A stretch of 64,000 nucleotides of DNA, taken from contig NC_134546.1 of the NCBI RefSeq assembly GCF_050624435.1, forward strand, positions 17,817,001 to 17,881,000, written 5' to 3'. Source of the stretch: Tenrec ecaudatus (lineage: Eukaryota > Chordata > Mammalia > Afrosoricida > Tenrecidae). A program made the translations under genes and the position numbers. The notes below the pieces were generated by a model. It was not told the origin of the DNA, did no database searches, and worked only from the letters and a program-made list of their open reading frames with translations. This document shows, one piece after another, positions 10,960 through 23,864 of the stretch; within the stretch, counting starts at the first letter, position 1; each line of letters begins with the position of its first letter.

Positions 10960-12015
10960 CTTTGAGTTCAGTAACTCACTGCAACATCTGTCTTGATTAC
11001 TGCACTGTATAGTCAATCTTGAAATCAGGTAGTATACTTCTTCTAACTAAAATTAGCTTTTCTATTCTAGATTCTGTCATGTAAATTTTAGAATAACTTA
11101 ATCAATATTTATGTTAAAAACCTATTGAGATTTTTATTGAGGCTGTATGATGAATGTGTAAATCAAATTGAGAATTTCTGTCTATGCTAAACAATATTCT
11201 GTCTTCTAATCCATGAACATGGTATATCTCTTCATTTATTTAGTTCTTTTTTTAGTTTCTCTCAAAAATGTTTTTTGGTTTTCTTTTCTTTTTTTAATAA
11301 ATCATTTTATTGGGGGCTCATACAACTCTTATCACAATCCATACATCCATCCATTGTGTCAAGCACATTTGTACATTTGTTGCCATCATCATTCTCAAAA
11401 CATTTTCTTTCTACTTGAGCCCTTGGTATCAGCTCCACATTTTTGCCCTCCCTCTTTCACCCTCTCTCCCTCACAAACCCTTGATAATTTATAAATTATT
11501 ATTTATTCATGTTTTACAATGTCTGATGGCTCCCTTCACCCACTTTTCTGTTGTCTGTCCCCCAGGGAGGGGTTATATGTAAGTCATTGTGATCAGTTCC
11601 CTTTCTCCCCCGACCTTTCCGCTACCCTCCTGGTATCACTACCCTCATTATTGGTCCTGAGGGGTTTATCTGTCCTGGATTCCCTGTGTTTCCAGCTCTT
11701 TTCTGTACCAGTGTGCATGCTCTGGTCTAACCAGATTTATAAGATAGAATTGGGATCATGATAGTGGGGGGGGGGAGGAAGCATTAAAGAACTAGAGGAA
11801 AGTTGTATGTTTCATCAGTGTTATACTACACCCTGACTGGCTCTCTCCTCCCCATGACCCTTCTGTAAGGGGATGTCCAGTTGACTACAGATGGGCTTTG
11901 GGTCTCCACACTCCCCCTCATTCACAATGATTTCATTGTACAGGTTTTATACACATTTTGTTAAATTATATTTTTGTGCTATGATAAATGCTAAAAGTAC
12001 ATTTAATACTATGAG
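10960..12015 (-). repeat. Old L1 ORF2 remnant, reverse, split by a younger L1
   Basis: Antisense L1 text includes cttgaaatcaggtagtatac at 11017, then ctaatccatgaacatggtat, and resumes after the younger insertion with ttcattgtacaggttttata at 11933. The interruption spans about 11291-11930. No intact reading frame. Confidence 0.65.
11291..11930 (-). mobile_element. L1 3' UTR, reverse, nested in an older L1
   Basis: Begins with the antisense of the L1 end (aataaatcattttattgggg near 11297) preceded by a T-rich run. It ends near 11930, where the older L1 reading continues. It shares diagnostic variants (gcattaaagaactagaggaa, tgtccagttg) with the copy at 13417-14345. Confidence 0.8.
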
Positions 12016-13416
12016 TTGCCTCAAATTTGCCAATTTTCAGAGCAATAACGAATCATGTATTAACTGAAACAGAATAAGTTAGATTGGGAAGAGCCGAACT
12101 ATATGAAGTGGAGAAGGGGTAGGGAAACTACCTGACCACATCTTTAGTCCACCAGGCAGAACACCCCTGATGGCAGAGACCACAGCTAGTCAGTAGCCTA
12201 GGCAACCATTGGACATGAAAGTAGCCAGGTACAGACAGAGGCAGGCATAGAAAGAGGTGGTGGAGGGAGGCAAGCAGTTGGTGTCAGGAGCGTGTGCCAA
12301 ACAGTGGAGGGTCCTCAGACATAGGCAGGCTCTCTGGACAAGGTGATAAGAAAGAAAGACAAGCATTGTGCCATGCTACAGGGAATCCAATACTAGGCCC
12401 TTTCTCCAACAAGGCGTGGGCACAGGGGACTGACAACTGGACAGGGAGTATGGGATCTAGCCCTCAGGCACAGAGGAATGAGCTTCTCCAGTACAGGGTT
12501 TCCTAACTTGAGTCTCAGTATGTTGGATTCTAACTCTTAAAATTTGCCTTTTGGTCTTGGTCTTTGTCCTCAGATGGGGTGGCCTGGAGTGAGGTGACGC
12601 GGGAGAGTGAGGTCCAGGGAACTGGGGAGAGGGAGGACTGGGAGACTGCCCTCTGGGAAGTAGGAGGCGGTAGATTCTAAGTAAAAGAATGTGAGACTCG
12701 CTGTCTGTGGTCGTCAGTTTGGGTCTGCAGCTCTCTTGGGGCAGGTGCAGGTAAAGGAGAAGAAAAGGGAATGTGGCACTCAGAGGAGACGTGGATGGGT
12801 AGACACCCAGACTTCCCATGGCTCAGAGCAGCTCGGCTTTCAAGAGCTATAGTCCGACATGCCTTGGGTAGTAGTAACTCGGCAGGTGCTCCGCAGCCCG
12901 GCTTTGCCTAGGTGATGTGGTACCTCCACTTTCTCAGGCTCAACCACCAGGGAAAGCCTTTTTGTACCTAAGGCAGCAACCACGTGGGCAGGGTACCCAC
13001 CGGAGAAGACCACAGGCGTGGTCCTGGGACAGGAGGCGGAAGGACAGACTAGAGGGAGGGGATTTGCTGTCACCGCCATCCACTTGTCCTTTTCTCTCAT
13101 CATTGAAGATGGTGCGCTTGCTCCTGGCTGGGTCCCAGGAGGAGGGGATTGTCCTTCACTGTGATGGGGATCCTGGAAGACAGAGATTGGAGACATAGCT
13201 AGCAAGGCTTAGTTTTAGATGTGGTGCTTTTGAAGAGCCAACAGGATGCCAAAGCGGAGGGATCCAGGAGGCTGTTCTATGTACAGATGAGTGATGGTCA
13301 CATCAATGTGCCAGACATGTTAGCTGGCTAGTGAATCTGCCTGCTCAGTCACAGACGTCCTCTGAGTGGGCCCCTTGGCTGCTGCCCCATGGCCAGGGCT
13401 ACTTTTGATTCCAGAT

Positions 13417-14345
13417 TGTCATGATAGTGGGGAAGAGGAAGCATTAAAGAACTAGAGGAATGTTGTATGTTTCATCTGTACTATACTGCACCCTGGCTGG
13501 CTTGTCCCTTCCTTGTGACCCTTCTGTGAGGGGATGTCCAGTTGTCTACAGATGGGCTTTGGGTCTTCACTCTGGCCCTCCTCATTCACATCAGTATGAT
13601 TGTTTGTTTTGAGTCTTCTTATACGCCTGATCTTGTCAACACCTCATGATCACACAGGCTGGTGTGCTTTTTCCACTTAGGATTTGTTGCTTCCCAACTA
13701 GATGGCCATTTGCTTATCTTCAAGCCTTTAAGACCCCAGATGCTATATCTTTTAATAGCCGGGCACCATCAGCTATCTTCACCACATTTGCTTATGCACA
13801 CATTTTGTCTTCAGCGATAGTGTTGGGAAGGTGAGCATCACAAAATGCCAGGTTATTAGAACAAAGTGTTCTTGAGTTGAGGGAGGACTTAAGTAGAGGC
13901 CCAAGGTCCATCTGATACCTTAATACTTAACATATAAATATATGTACATAGCCCTCTATCCCTATCGTTATATATAAATATATTTACATATGGATGTGCC
14001 ATATTTATACCTCTAAATGTCTTTTGCCTTCTAGTTCTTTCCTCTACTTCCTTTTACTTTCCTCCCGTCCTACTATCATGTTCAACCTTCATTCGACTCT
14101 CAATAATTCCTCTTGATTACATTGCATTTGATCAAGCCCCACCAGGCATTCTATGCTCTCCTCATCATCGATTTTAGATCTCTTGTCCCTTTGTCCCTGG
14201 GCTTGTTGGCTCCCCCTCCTCCTTTCCCCCACCTCCCCTTCTCCCCTGCCCTGCTCCCCCACCTGAACTGTTGATCCTGTTTTCTCCTCGGAATTGTTTA
14301 TCCTGCCTAGCTTATATAGATAGACATAAAACAAAAGAAAAAGCC
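13417..14345 (-). mobile_element. L1 3' UTR fragment, reverse, lacking its 3' end
   Basis: Starts internally at gtcatgatagtggggaagag with no poly-T, then follows the same UTR through gacgctatatc-like text and the AT-rich tract near 13940. The missing 3' end suggests truncation by recombination or by the 12015-13417 segment. Confidence 0.8.
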
Positions 14346-14505
14346 TATTAATAGATCCAGGTCTGTCTGTTGACCGGCTGTACTTCTTCTGAAGCAAATT
14401 TGTTTGTTCTTTTGGCAGTTTATCTCAGAGATAACTAATTGTTAATTGGTAAACAACCTTCCCAGTGTTTTGTGCAAAAAGCTCATTTACATATATATTT
14501 TTTAA

Positions 14506-14687
14506 AACTGCCATTGAGTCCTCACCAACTTATAGCAACAGGATAGGGCAGGGTCAAGCTGCCGCGGTGAGTTTCTGAGACTGTAATCCTTTACGGGAAG
14601 CCCCGTCTTCCTCCCTCAGAAGAGCTGGTGGTTTCCAACTGCTGACCTGACGGGTAGCAGCCCAGCTGGCAACCACTGTCCACTCAC
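14506..14687 (-). repeat. AfroSINE, reverse
   Basis: Starts aaaactgccattgagtcctc and ends ggcaaccactgtcc. Confidence 0.8.
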
Positions 14688-14729
14688 AAGTCAGCGTTAG
14701 CACATAAGTGAGCGATGCTATCGAGACAC

Positions 14730-15830
14730 ACATGTACCTCTCCTGGTGCGCACACCACGGGCCTGCTCCTCCGCTTAGTTACTGTGTCCTGGATAAATGC
14801 CCATGGCAATGCTTCGAGCCCCATCTAGTCTTCTAGCGTGTGGATCTACCATCACTGATTTAAGCAGCCTTCCCAATGATGGGCCTTGAGCTTGTTCCCA
14901 GAATACCGCTTGTCCTTCTAAACAGCAAGTCAGTGAAACACCTGCAGAAATGCTTCTCAATTCATTGGTCCAATTATGTCCTCAGAAGGAATTCTCGGGT
15001 GTGAAATGCGCATTTTAAATATGTATGCAGATTTTTCCGACTCCCTCCTGGGACGCTTGGACCAATCTGAGCTCCTCCCAGCAGGGGATGAGAGTGAGTG
15101 CCTTGCTGTCTCATTCTGGGTGATGCTCTCTGGCATGTGGGCCATCGTGATAGGTGGAAACTGCCTTATCATCCTTTCCATTTGCATTTCTTTGATTATT
15201 AATAAAGATGAGCATCCTTTCATTTGCTTATTAGCCATTTAAGCCTTTCTTCGCATGTGAATTGCCTATTCAGATAATGTGCCTATTTTTTCTCTCTCTT
15301 AAAAATCTGTAAGTGCCTTTACATATTAAAGATATTAATCCTTGGTTGTATGCTGCAAACATGTCAGAACCAATTTTGATGGGTCATTACTGAGAATAAT
15401 TTGTTATATCGTTTGTTACTTCAACAGGAGGTCTGGTGGCATAGTGGCTATGCATTGGACTGCTAGCTAACTGTAAGGGCAGCAGTTCAAAACCACCACC
15501 CACTCTGAGGGAGAACAATGGGGCTTTCTACTCCCATAAAGAATTACAATCTTGCAAACTCACAGGGGCGGTTTTATAGGGTTGCTATGAAATGGCATTG
15601 TCCACTCAATGGCAGTGAGGTTTTGTGTGTTTGTTTGTTGTTTTGCTATATCAAATTGTTTCCACTCTTCCCAAGTCTTAGCTACAGCAATCTACTACTA
15701 CTGTTGCTGCTGCTGTGGATATTTTGGCTTTGGATTATGCTTAGAAAAGTTTAACACACACACACACACCAAAGTTTATAAGACATGTCCTTCTATGTTT
15801 CTTGTACTTTGTGCTTTTCTGTTTGATGTG
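14730..15830 (-). repeat. Old L1M remnant, reverse, split by an AfroSINE
   Basis: Antisense L1M landmarks: catttgcatttctttgatta at 15178, tgagcatcctttcatttgct, and ttggctttggattatgctta at 15722 after the SINE. The 5' edge is vague. Confidence 0.5.
15426..15625 (+). repeat. AfroSINE, forward
   Basis: Opens aggaggtctggtggcatagt, contains cagcagttcaaaaccacca and ends cactcaatggcagtgaggtt. Inserted within an L1M remnant. Confidence 0.85.
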
Positions 15831-16340
15831 ACTCGAGATAGCGGCAGGCTTTCTCCCGGCATTCAGCGGCCAGCTCACACTCCTGGACGCTGAGCCTGCC
15901 CAGCCTTAGACCATCCAGCCCCTGCCCGCCGCCGCCTTGTGCATTAAGTTCATCAGCCATCCTGCATGCACCAAGCTAGTTCTGTCTGGAAGGCCTTGGT
16001 GCAAATGCGCCCTCCCCCCACATACACACCACCACCACCTACCACCCACGAGCTACTGAGGAGACTCACCTCAAACACCCCTTTCTGAGCTGCAGCCCCC
16101 GATCCAAGGCTGAGTGATACCATTCTCTACCCCTCTCGCCCCTTCCAGCCACTGAGCTCATATTGAAAGGACTCCGGAGCTCCACAGGTCGTCTTCAGTT
16201 CAGTTCCTTGGCGCTGATCACCGTGCCACGTGGTAGGTGCCAGCCCTGCCTCTGGGAGCTTATTCACGTGTGAGCAAGCTTCTTATGCTAGTCCAGGAAA
16301 GACGGCCTCCGCAGAGGGACCTGTAGCAGTTCAGCTGGAG

Positions 16341-16628
16341 GGCTGCTGGTGGGACAGTCAGCGGTAGCATCTCACCCACCGTGCAGGAGGCCCGGGTTCC
16401 ATCCCCAGCCAGTGCAGCTCATGCAAAGCTACTTCCATCTGTCTGCGGAGGCTGGAGAGCTGAACCGGTTCGGCAGAGTCCCTGGACTAAAACGATACAC
16501 CCCTTATGATCTAGTTCCAAAACAAGAAAAAGAAATTAGCCAGTGCAAACCCTCTGGATGCCTTGTACAACAGCCTGAGTCTGCTGTGAGTCAGGGGCGA
16601 ACTCCACGGCAGCTGGCGACAACCCGGA
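16341..16628 (+). repeat. tRNA-derived SINE, near full length
   Basis: The tRNA-like head contains ggtgggacagtcagcggtag and the B-box-like cgggttccatccccag. The body includes ttagccagtgcaaaccctct. The 3' end (gaactccacggcagctggcg) is RTE-like, as in AfroSINEs. Confidence 0.7.
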
Positions 16629-16630
16629 CT

Positions 16631-16817
16631 CATTGCCTTTGAGTCAGTTCCTGGTGACCCGACAGGGTGGAGTGGACCTGTCCCTGCGGGTTTCCAGGCC
16701 TGTCATCTTTATGGGAGCAGATGGTCACATCGTCCTGCCCTAGAGCAGCTGGTTGATTCGAACTGCCGACCTTTTGATTAGCAGCTGATCCCTTAACTGG
16801 GACATCACCAGGGCTCC
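16631..16817 (-). repeat. AfroSINE, reverse
   Basis: Starts cattgcctttgagtcagttc and ends catcaccagggctcc, abutting the tail of the preceding forward SINE. Confidence 0.8.
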
Positions 16818-17409
16818 CTCACAACCCAGTGGCCCCGGACTTGAGGGTCTGGCCTGAGAAGGAAGGAGGACTGAGAAACCAACCCCACAGCTGGAACCAA
16901 TGGGACCTGAGGACACTGTAGTTCTGGGGCTCTCTCTTAATAGACTCCCCAGGAGCACAGGCCCAACCTGCTGAGTCTCCAGAGGTTTGGTTTCAGAATG
17001 ACACTTATGCCTTGCCCCCAGGGCTATGGTTGGCCTCCCTGTGCAATCCACTGCAAAATGGGGGTGGAGGAGGCAATTGTGAGACCCTGGCGCTGGACAC
17101 AGCAGTGCTCGGAGAAGGTTGGTTTCCTGGTCCTTTCCCTCCTTAGCTTGGGGGCTTGGACTGGTGGTCATCCGCTGACTGATCTGACCTGTTCCTGGAG
17201 AGACACGCTCCACTCAGCTGTTGTGTTTGTGTTTCCACAGCTGTGTCCCACCTGTCCAAGCCAGCTCGCTGCCCTGCTGTTTGTACAGCCTGAGGCCTTG
17301 TGGTCCCAGCCACTCCACACCCAGAGAGCCTCCTGGCTTCCAGCCCTTTACTGCCAACTCTTTACTGCCTAATTATCCCCCCTAACATCTTCATGCCTGG
17401 AATCTTTGG

Positions 17410-17490
17410 GTGGTGTGAATGGTTTACATGCTCAGCTGCTAAGCCAAAGTCCGAGGTTTGAATCTTAGAGCCGTGGGAACCCTTTGGGGG
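17410..17490 (+). repeat. SINE 5' fragment, forward
   Basis: Contains gtttacatgctcagctgcta and the B-box-like gaggtttgaatcttagag. Only the tRNA-related head remains; a run of G follows at about 17508. Confidence 0.55.
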
Positions 17491-18109
17491 AATGCCGCTT
17501 CCTTGCGGGGGGGGGGGTCACAGGGAGTGATTCAATTACAGTGGGCTTGGGTGGCTGTTAGCTACTGTTCTGAGGTGCCTCGGGTGAGAGGCCCAGCAGT
17601 CTACTTCTGGACGATCAGCCCCTGGAAAACCCGGGGCGCACATGTCTCTGACATGCAGGGCAGGGGACTTCTCCGTGAGTTGGAATCCAGGGGCTGGCGG
17701 AGGATCGAGGAGCATCCTCCTGCCGGGCACACTGCAGCTACTCCCTTCCCTTCCTCCAGTCAGCCCCTTCCTTGCGAAGGAGTAGGGATACAGGCCCCTC
17801 CGAAAGAGGTGTCATCCCTGGACCACATTCAGGACCCTCCAGGTCTTCTTGTGACTCCAGGTCTGGTGGGAACCGTAGCCTCTGTGTGTTCCTTCTCCCT
17901 CTCCGAGCTGCATCCTTAGCCATTCTGGCCCCTCGGCTCTAAGGCCGCTAACCAGCCAGCACTTGCTATGTGCACAGTGCTTCCTTCTGGATCTCATCCC
18001 ATCCACACAGAGGCCCTTTATCTCGCCCCGCTGCAGCCCGCCTCTAAGGGGTCCTCTGTGTGCCAGGCCCGTTAGGAGGACAAGATAGGGCGTTGACCCT
18101 ACTCTCAGG

Positions 18110-18205
18110 GGCTCTGGTCTAATAGGGAGGGATTCCAGCTCGCAGTTTCCTTGCCCATATACAGTGGGGATAAGGCTGCGTGGTTGTAAGATTTATCTGG
18201 AATCC
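18110..18205 (+). repeat. MIR-like fragment
   Basis: Contains gcagtttccttgcccatata and cagtggggataaggctgc, the core of the ancient SINE MIR. Confidence 0.5.
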
Positions 18206-18216
18206 TGTGTGAGCCT

Positions 18217-18237
18217 GACAGACAGACAGACAGACAG
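18217..18237. repeat. (GACA)n microsatellite
   Basis: Five uninterrupted GACA units. Confidence 0.95.
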
Positions 18238-18659
18238 TCTGGTAAGAGAGGGGTGGGTGGGGAAGGAGCCCTGGGCCAACGCAGACCCGCACAGCCCCTC
18301 TGCATCTCCACTACAAGCCCCGCCTTCCAGGAGACTCCCAGGGTGGCGGGTGGTGGCCAGCCTTCCTGAAAAGATGTGGGAAAAGCCTTTCACTTTCTTT
18401 CAAACAATTTCTCAAGCCCTATAAAAGTGTTGCTGTGTCTTTCAAGTGCACTGTTTGTTTTTTAATGATCAGAGCCATGTAAGACATGGAAAGTTTGGAA
18501 AACCAGAGGGAAATCACCTGAAATTCTCCACTGCAAAGCTCACTGTTCATTCTCGGCTTTCTTGGCGTCGTCTTGGGCTGTTCCAATTCTCGGAAGCATA
18601 TTTTTATATTCCACATGCAGTCCTTCTAAAGTCTTGGAACATGCCAACATGGAATTCCT

Positions 18660-18900
18660 ACAGGAAGTGCAAGGACCCTCTAATAATATCTTGAAATAAA
18701 ATGCCAGTATAGCCCCCGCCCAGATGACCAATGAAATCGTTTGCCGCTCTTGAGACCCCCCAACTATATCCCCAAACACAGCCCCTCCTCCCATGGGTAA
18801 CCATCATCCTGAACTTAGGGATACTTATTTCTCTGCTTCTCTTTATGGTTTTAGCATGGTGTCTAAACAATCTAATTTTGCCCCTTTTTGTTCTGCCCAT
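18660..18900 (-). repeat. Possible old L1 fragment, reverse
   Basis: Text such as gggtaaccatcatcctgaac and ctctttatggttttagcatg resembles a common mammalian L1M antisense segment. Weak. Confidence 0.3.
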
Positions 18901-18902
18901 AA

Positions 18903-18997
18903 AAGGATGCCTGGTGGCCTCACAGTGACACTCTCGCCTGCGAGCCAGAAAGTGGGTGTTTTGCACCCACCCAGGGGCTCCATGGGCCAAAGACGTG
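18903..18997 (+). repeat. AfroSINE-like 5' fragment, forward
   Basis: Contains gcctggtggcctcacagtga and a degenerate body; diverged. Confidence 0.4.
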
Positions 18998-19294
18998 ACT
19001 GAGCCAGGCTCCTCTGTGTCCCCAGACAGGTTGAAGCCAAGAGCCCCCAACTTCTACTCTGTCCCGGACGAGGACGACGGAATCCTTCCGTTCCTCTTAT
19101 GTGTCCTCTTGCTCCGCCCCCTCGGGATTGTCTGTGAGGCGCTGTGCGTGGCAGCAGTTTATCCATCCTCATATTCCGTTTAAACGAGAGAAAACCAGGA
19201 GTTTTCTTTTCTTGCTCAGTTTCTGTCCCAGATGGAGGCGTGGTCAGGAAGTCGGGTTAAGGACACCTTTATAGACAGGAAAGCCTCTTCTTCG

Positions 19295-19430
19295 TCTCCT
19301 GGTGGCATGGTGGGTTAAGAGTCGGCTTGCTAGCCGCAAGGTGAGGGAGGAAGGTGAGACAGCCTGCCTCGGAAAGATGGGCAGCATCAGAAACTCCAAG
19401 GAATGGGGTCGGTGAGTCAGAAAGACTGGA
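19295..19430 (+). repeat. AfroSINE fragment, forward
   Basis: Contains tcctggtggcatggtgggtt, gcttgctagccgcaaggtga and the tail gggtcggtgagtcagaaaga, with the middle shortened. Confidence 0.6.
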
Positions 19431-21828
19431 CCCTTACCTGGGCGGCGGGTCTGAACCTGTGAAACATCTGTCATTGTGGGGGCCCCCGCAGCCCTGGGGC
19501 TGCAGCTGCTGGAATTACTTCTGTGGCCTGGGGACAGCTGGAGGAGCCGAGGAATCTGCCAAGCTGCGGCCGGGCAGGGAGGACTGCGGTGGTGATGGGG
19601 ACAGGCCTGCCCTTCTCTGGGCAAAGCCTGGTCAGGCGCCGCCAGCCCTGTGCCCTGTGCCCTGGAGCTTGTGGAAGCGGGATATTCCATTTACTCTGGT
19701 TCCAGTTGCTGAATTCAGGAGCACCTGGAAGGAGGCAGGGGTCTCCGCGTGGGGCCGTGGTTCAGTGCCTGGGGACTAGCTGGAAAGGTGGCAGTCCCCA
19801 TCACACCTGGAGGGCTCTCTGAAAACAAAACCCGGTGATTCAAGTGCTTCCCTGTCCCTAAGGGATCTCCACAAGGGAGTAGCTACTCGTTTAGCAGTGA
19901 GTGGTCAGGCTTGGATGTTTAACACCAGGTCAGTGTCTGTCCACAGCTAGGATAGACACGCAGGTGTGGAGACACAGTTCAGCCTCATGTCCCTCCAACA
20001 GCACACGCACCCTGCTTCGGCGGCCAACCACCACCTGTTGCACCGACTCCTCCCAGCTAATCGTGTCGCACAGGTGGTCTGCAGCTCCGTTCCTTACACA
20101 CTCTCACAGCGAATCCCCTGGCATGTAGCTGCTGCCGTCTCCCCACTGGTGGCGTGGACTCATTAAGTCCGGGCCAGCCGCTTCAGACTGCGAGCTTGGG
20201 GGGGTCCAGCTACAACCCCACAGAGTCAAACCTCTTTCTTGACTGTCTCCTGCTAACGGCTCACCCTCTTGGATTCACACACACCTTCCCAGAACGATGT
20301 TCCCTTCGACTCTTGGTTTCCATGTGCCCGAGAGATAGGGACCACCTATCCGGCACAGCTGTGGCAGCTCCTTAAGTGTTCTCAAGTAAAAACCCTTGCT
20401 CACTATTTTTTTTAATTCCTTATACAGTGACAGGCTTGGCCATGGGCCTCTCCCCTTTCTCCCTTCTGTTGAAGAAGCCAAATCCCAGCTGGCTCTGATC
20501 CGCAGTCCCGTATTCCTTCTCTCTTTGTCTCATCAGCAAGGATGGCAGCGGCCATCTTCCAAGGGCAGACACCTCCCGGTCCCCAACTTGGAAGTAGCCT
20601 TCTAGCCTTACTTACTCCAAAGGTCACCAGCCACCAAGAGGCCTGATCGCTCCCCGTGGACATAGGGCCTCGTGGAGCATTAAGAAGCCTTCAGGAATGT
20701 CGTATAGGTTCAGAAATAGTTTGTCTTCAGTGAGTATCGGGGTAGATGTCACCTTGGTCCCAATCTCTCTGTCTAGCCTTTACTAGCATGGGCTCTCCTA
20801 CTCCCAGACTGGACCTTTTTCCTGTCCAGGTCCCTGGTGCCCAGGTTCCCACTAATCCTTGGAGAAAGCTAAAATCCACCAGAATTCCAGCTGAAAGGTA
20901 GAGGATTTGCCTCTTTCAACAATCCAGGGCTGGGTTCTTGCTCTAGGATCCCTCAAATATTTCACTCAACTCCTGTTGTTGTTGTTGAGTCAGTTCCCAC
21001 CCACAGTGATGCTGTGTACAGCATAACAAACATTGTGCATTCTCATAACCACTGCTCTGTTTAAACCCACTCTTGCCCAGTCTCTGCCACTCCACTCATT
21101 GAGGAGCTGCTGCTTTTGTGATGACCCTCGTTTTCCCAAACATGATCTCCAGGAACTACACCACCACCACCCGCCCCCCAGATGATAGACCCAGTGTACA
21201 CGAGACGAAGTCTCACCATCTTGATCCTAAAGAGCATTCCGGCTGTGCTTCTTCCAAGTCAGAATTGTTCATTCTTCCGGCAGCACTCTCCTTTCAGTTT
21301 CACCACCAGCATCGTCAGTCACATGCTCCCGTTCATCTCCGGTCTCCCTTACTCACTGCCCCACTATCACAGGCATGAAAGGCAGGTGAAAACACCACGG
21401 GGCACATCAAGTGCACCTCAGTCCTCCACGAGCCATCTTTGCTCTGGGACACTTCAAAGAAATGGTGGGCAGCCCATTTGCCCAACGCAGGAGGTTGTTT
21501 GACTTCTTGGCTGCCGTTCCCACGCACACAGATTGTGGATCCCAGTAAATTAAATCCTTGACAAGTTCAGTCTTTTGTCTGTTTTCATGGTGTCTACTGG
21601 CTCCGTTGTGAGGATTGTGGTTTTCTTATGTTGAGGTGTAATCCGCTCTGTAATCTTTGATCTTCATCAGTGCGTGCTTCAAGCCCTCACTGTCACGTTC
21701 AGCAAGCAAGGTTGTGCCATCTGCATTGCCCAGGTTGCTCATGAGCTTTCCTGCCATCCCGATGTCACAGTCTTCATATATAGCCCAGCTCCTCATAACA
21801 TTTTCTCGGCATACAGATTGAGTAATTA

Positions 21829-22598
21829 TTATTTTTTAAATCATTTTATTAGGGGCTCATACAACTCTTATCACAATCCATACATACATCCATTGTGTAA
21901 AGCACATCTGTACATTCATTGCCCTCATCATTCTCAAAACATTTGCTCCCCGCCTAAGCCCCTGGCATCAGCTGCTCATTTTTCCCCTCCCTCCCCACTC
22001 CCCTTACCTCATGAATCCTAGATAATTTATAAATTATTATTTTGCCATATCTTGTCCTGTCCAACGTCTCCCTTCACCCACTTCTCTGTTGGCTGTCCCC
22101 CAGGGAGGAGGTCACATGTAGACCTTTGTAATCGGTTCCCCCCTCCAACCCACCCTCCCTCCACCCTCCCAGTATCACTGCTCACACCACTGGTCCTGAA
22201 GGGGTCATCCACCCTGGATTCCCTGTGTTTCCAGTTCCTATCTGTACCAGTGTCCATCCTCTGGTCTAGCCAGACTTGCAAGGGAGAATTGGGGTCATGA
22301 TAGTGGGGGTGGGGTGGGGGAGGAAGCATTTAGGAACTAGAGGAAAATTGTATGCTTCATCATTGCTACATTGCACCCTGACTGGCTCATCTCCTCCCTG
22401 AGACCCTTCTGTAAGGGGATGTCCAATGGCCTACAAATGGGCTTTGTGTCTCCACGCCACACTCCCCCACTCATTCACTATAAGATTTTTTTGTTCTGAT
22501 GATGCCTGATCCCTTCAACACCTCATGATCGCACAGGCTGGTGTGCTTCTTCCATGTGGGCTTTGTTGCTTCTGAGCTAGATGGCCGCTTGTTTACCT
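21829..22598 (-). mobile_element. L1 3' UTR, reverse, inserted in the RTE
   Basis: The insertion carries the usual L1 3' UTR beginning ttttttaaatcattttatta. The 8-bp sequence agtaatta flanks it at 21821-21828 and 22599-22606, a short target duplication. The RTE text resumes immediately after the right copy. Confidence 0.85.
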
Positions 22599-23523
22599 AG
22601 TAATTACAATGAAAAAAATAGAATCCTGACAAAACACCTTTCCTGTTTTTAAAATGTGCAAACTTCTTTATTCACTTTGAACAACTGCCTCTTGATCTAG
22701 GTGCAGATTCCACCTGAGCACAAGTCAGTGTTCTGAAATTTCGGTTCTTCACAATGTTAGCTACTTTTTCTTGTGCTCCGCACAGCTGAATGTCTCCGTG
22801 TAGTCAACAAGACACAAGCAGGTCTCTTTCTGGTGTTCTCTGCGTTCAGCCAAGATCCGTCTGACATCCGCTGTGACATCCGCTGTGACATCCCTTGAAT
22901 TTCCCGCGGTTCCCTGTCAATGTTCTGTTGTAATTGTTTTCATGATCTCCAGCAAATTATCACTAGTGTGTGCTGCTATTACTGAAATCATTCAATCATT
23001 TCTACATTCTGTTGGGCCACCTTTCTTTGGATTGGGCCCGAATATGGATCTCTGCTGGTTAGGAACCAGGTAGCTGTCTTTTAAACTTCTTGACATGGCG
23101 AGTGAGCACTGCCAGCTTCGTATCCGTTTGTTGAAACACATCTCCAGGTATTATTTCAATTCCTGCTGCCTTGCTTTTCACTGTTGCCCTCTGTGCAGCT
23201 CGGGCTTCTTACAATCCCATAGGTTCTTGATCATAGGCTACCTCCTTATATGACTGACTGATGACCAATTCTTTTTGGTACAGTGATTCTGTATTTGCTT
23301 AAAAGTTAAAAACAAACAAACAAACTCTAGTTTCTTCAACATGGGCTTCAGTGGTTGGTGGGTCCATTTGAATAATAGCGGTATCAGTCACTGTTTCTCG
23401 TTGCATGTGGACTCTGACCAAGTTGTACTTCCAGGTAGATCACAGAACGCTCTTTGGGCTGATGAAGGCAAGGCTCTATTTTCCCAGCTTGTCCTTCCCA
23501 CTGTAGACGGTCCAATTCAAAAT

Positions 23524-23614
23524 GACCCGTTCCAGTCTATTCCATTTCACTTTTTATAGCTTCCACAAAACGACCCGTTCCAGTCTATTCCATTTCACTT
23601 TTTATAGCTTCCAC
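23524..23614. repeat. Tandem duplication, 43-bp identical units at 48-bp spacing
   Basis: The unit starting gacccgttccagtctattcc and ending tatagcttccac occurs at 23524-23566 and again, identical, at 23572-23614. Confidence 0.95.
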
Positions 23615-23845
23615 TTCTTCGTAGATCCCACCTTCTGGCTATTAGTGGCTGTTTGTAGCTGTTGCTTCTCCTTTTGAGTCCCGGCTTCAGTAGCTGAGGG
23701 TCCTGGCAGCTTAACTCCACCCCTGTCGGTAAGGGCAAGTCCACTTGGAGGAGACAGCTCTTCCCCAGTTGACTCTTCCAACAAGGGGCTCATCATCTGG
23801 CAGTACAGTGCTTGCTGCTATTCGCAAGGTTTTAACCAGCCACTT

Positions 23846-23864
23846 TAATAATAATAATAATAAA
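23846..23864. repeat. (AAT)n microsatellite
   Basis: Six uninterrupted AAT-type units inside the RTE. Confidence 0.9.

Noticed and set aside
16341-16628. tRNA gene
   Set aside because: The B-box-like sequence belongs to a tRNA-derived SINE with an RTE-like tail; no complete cloverleaf is apparent.
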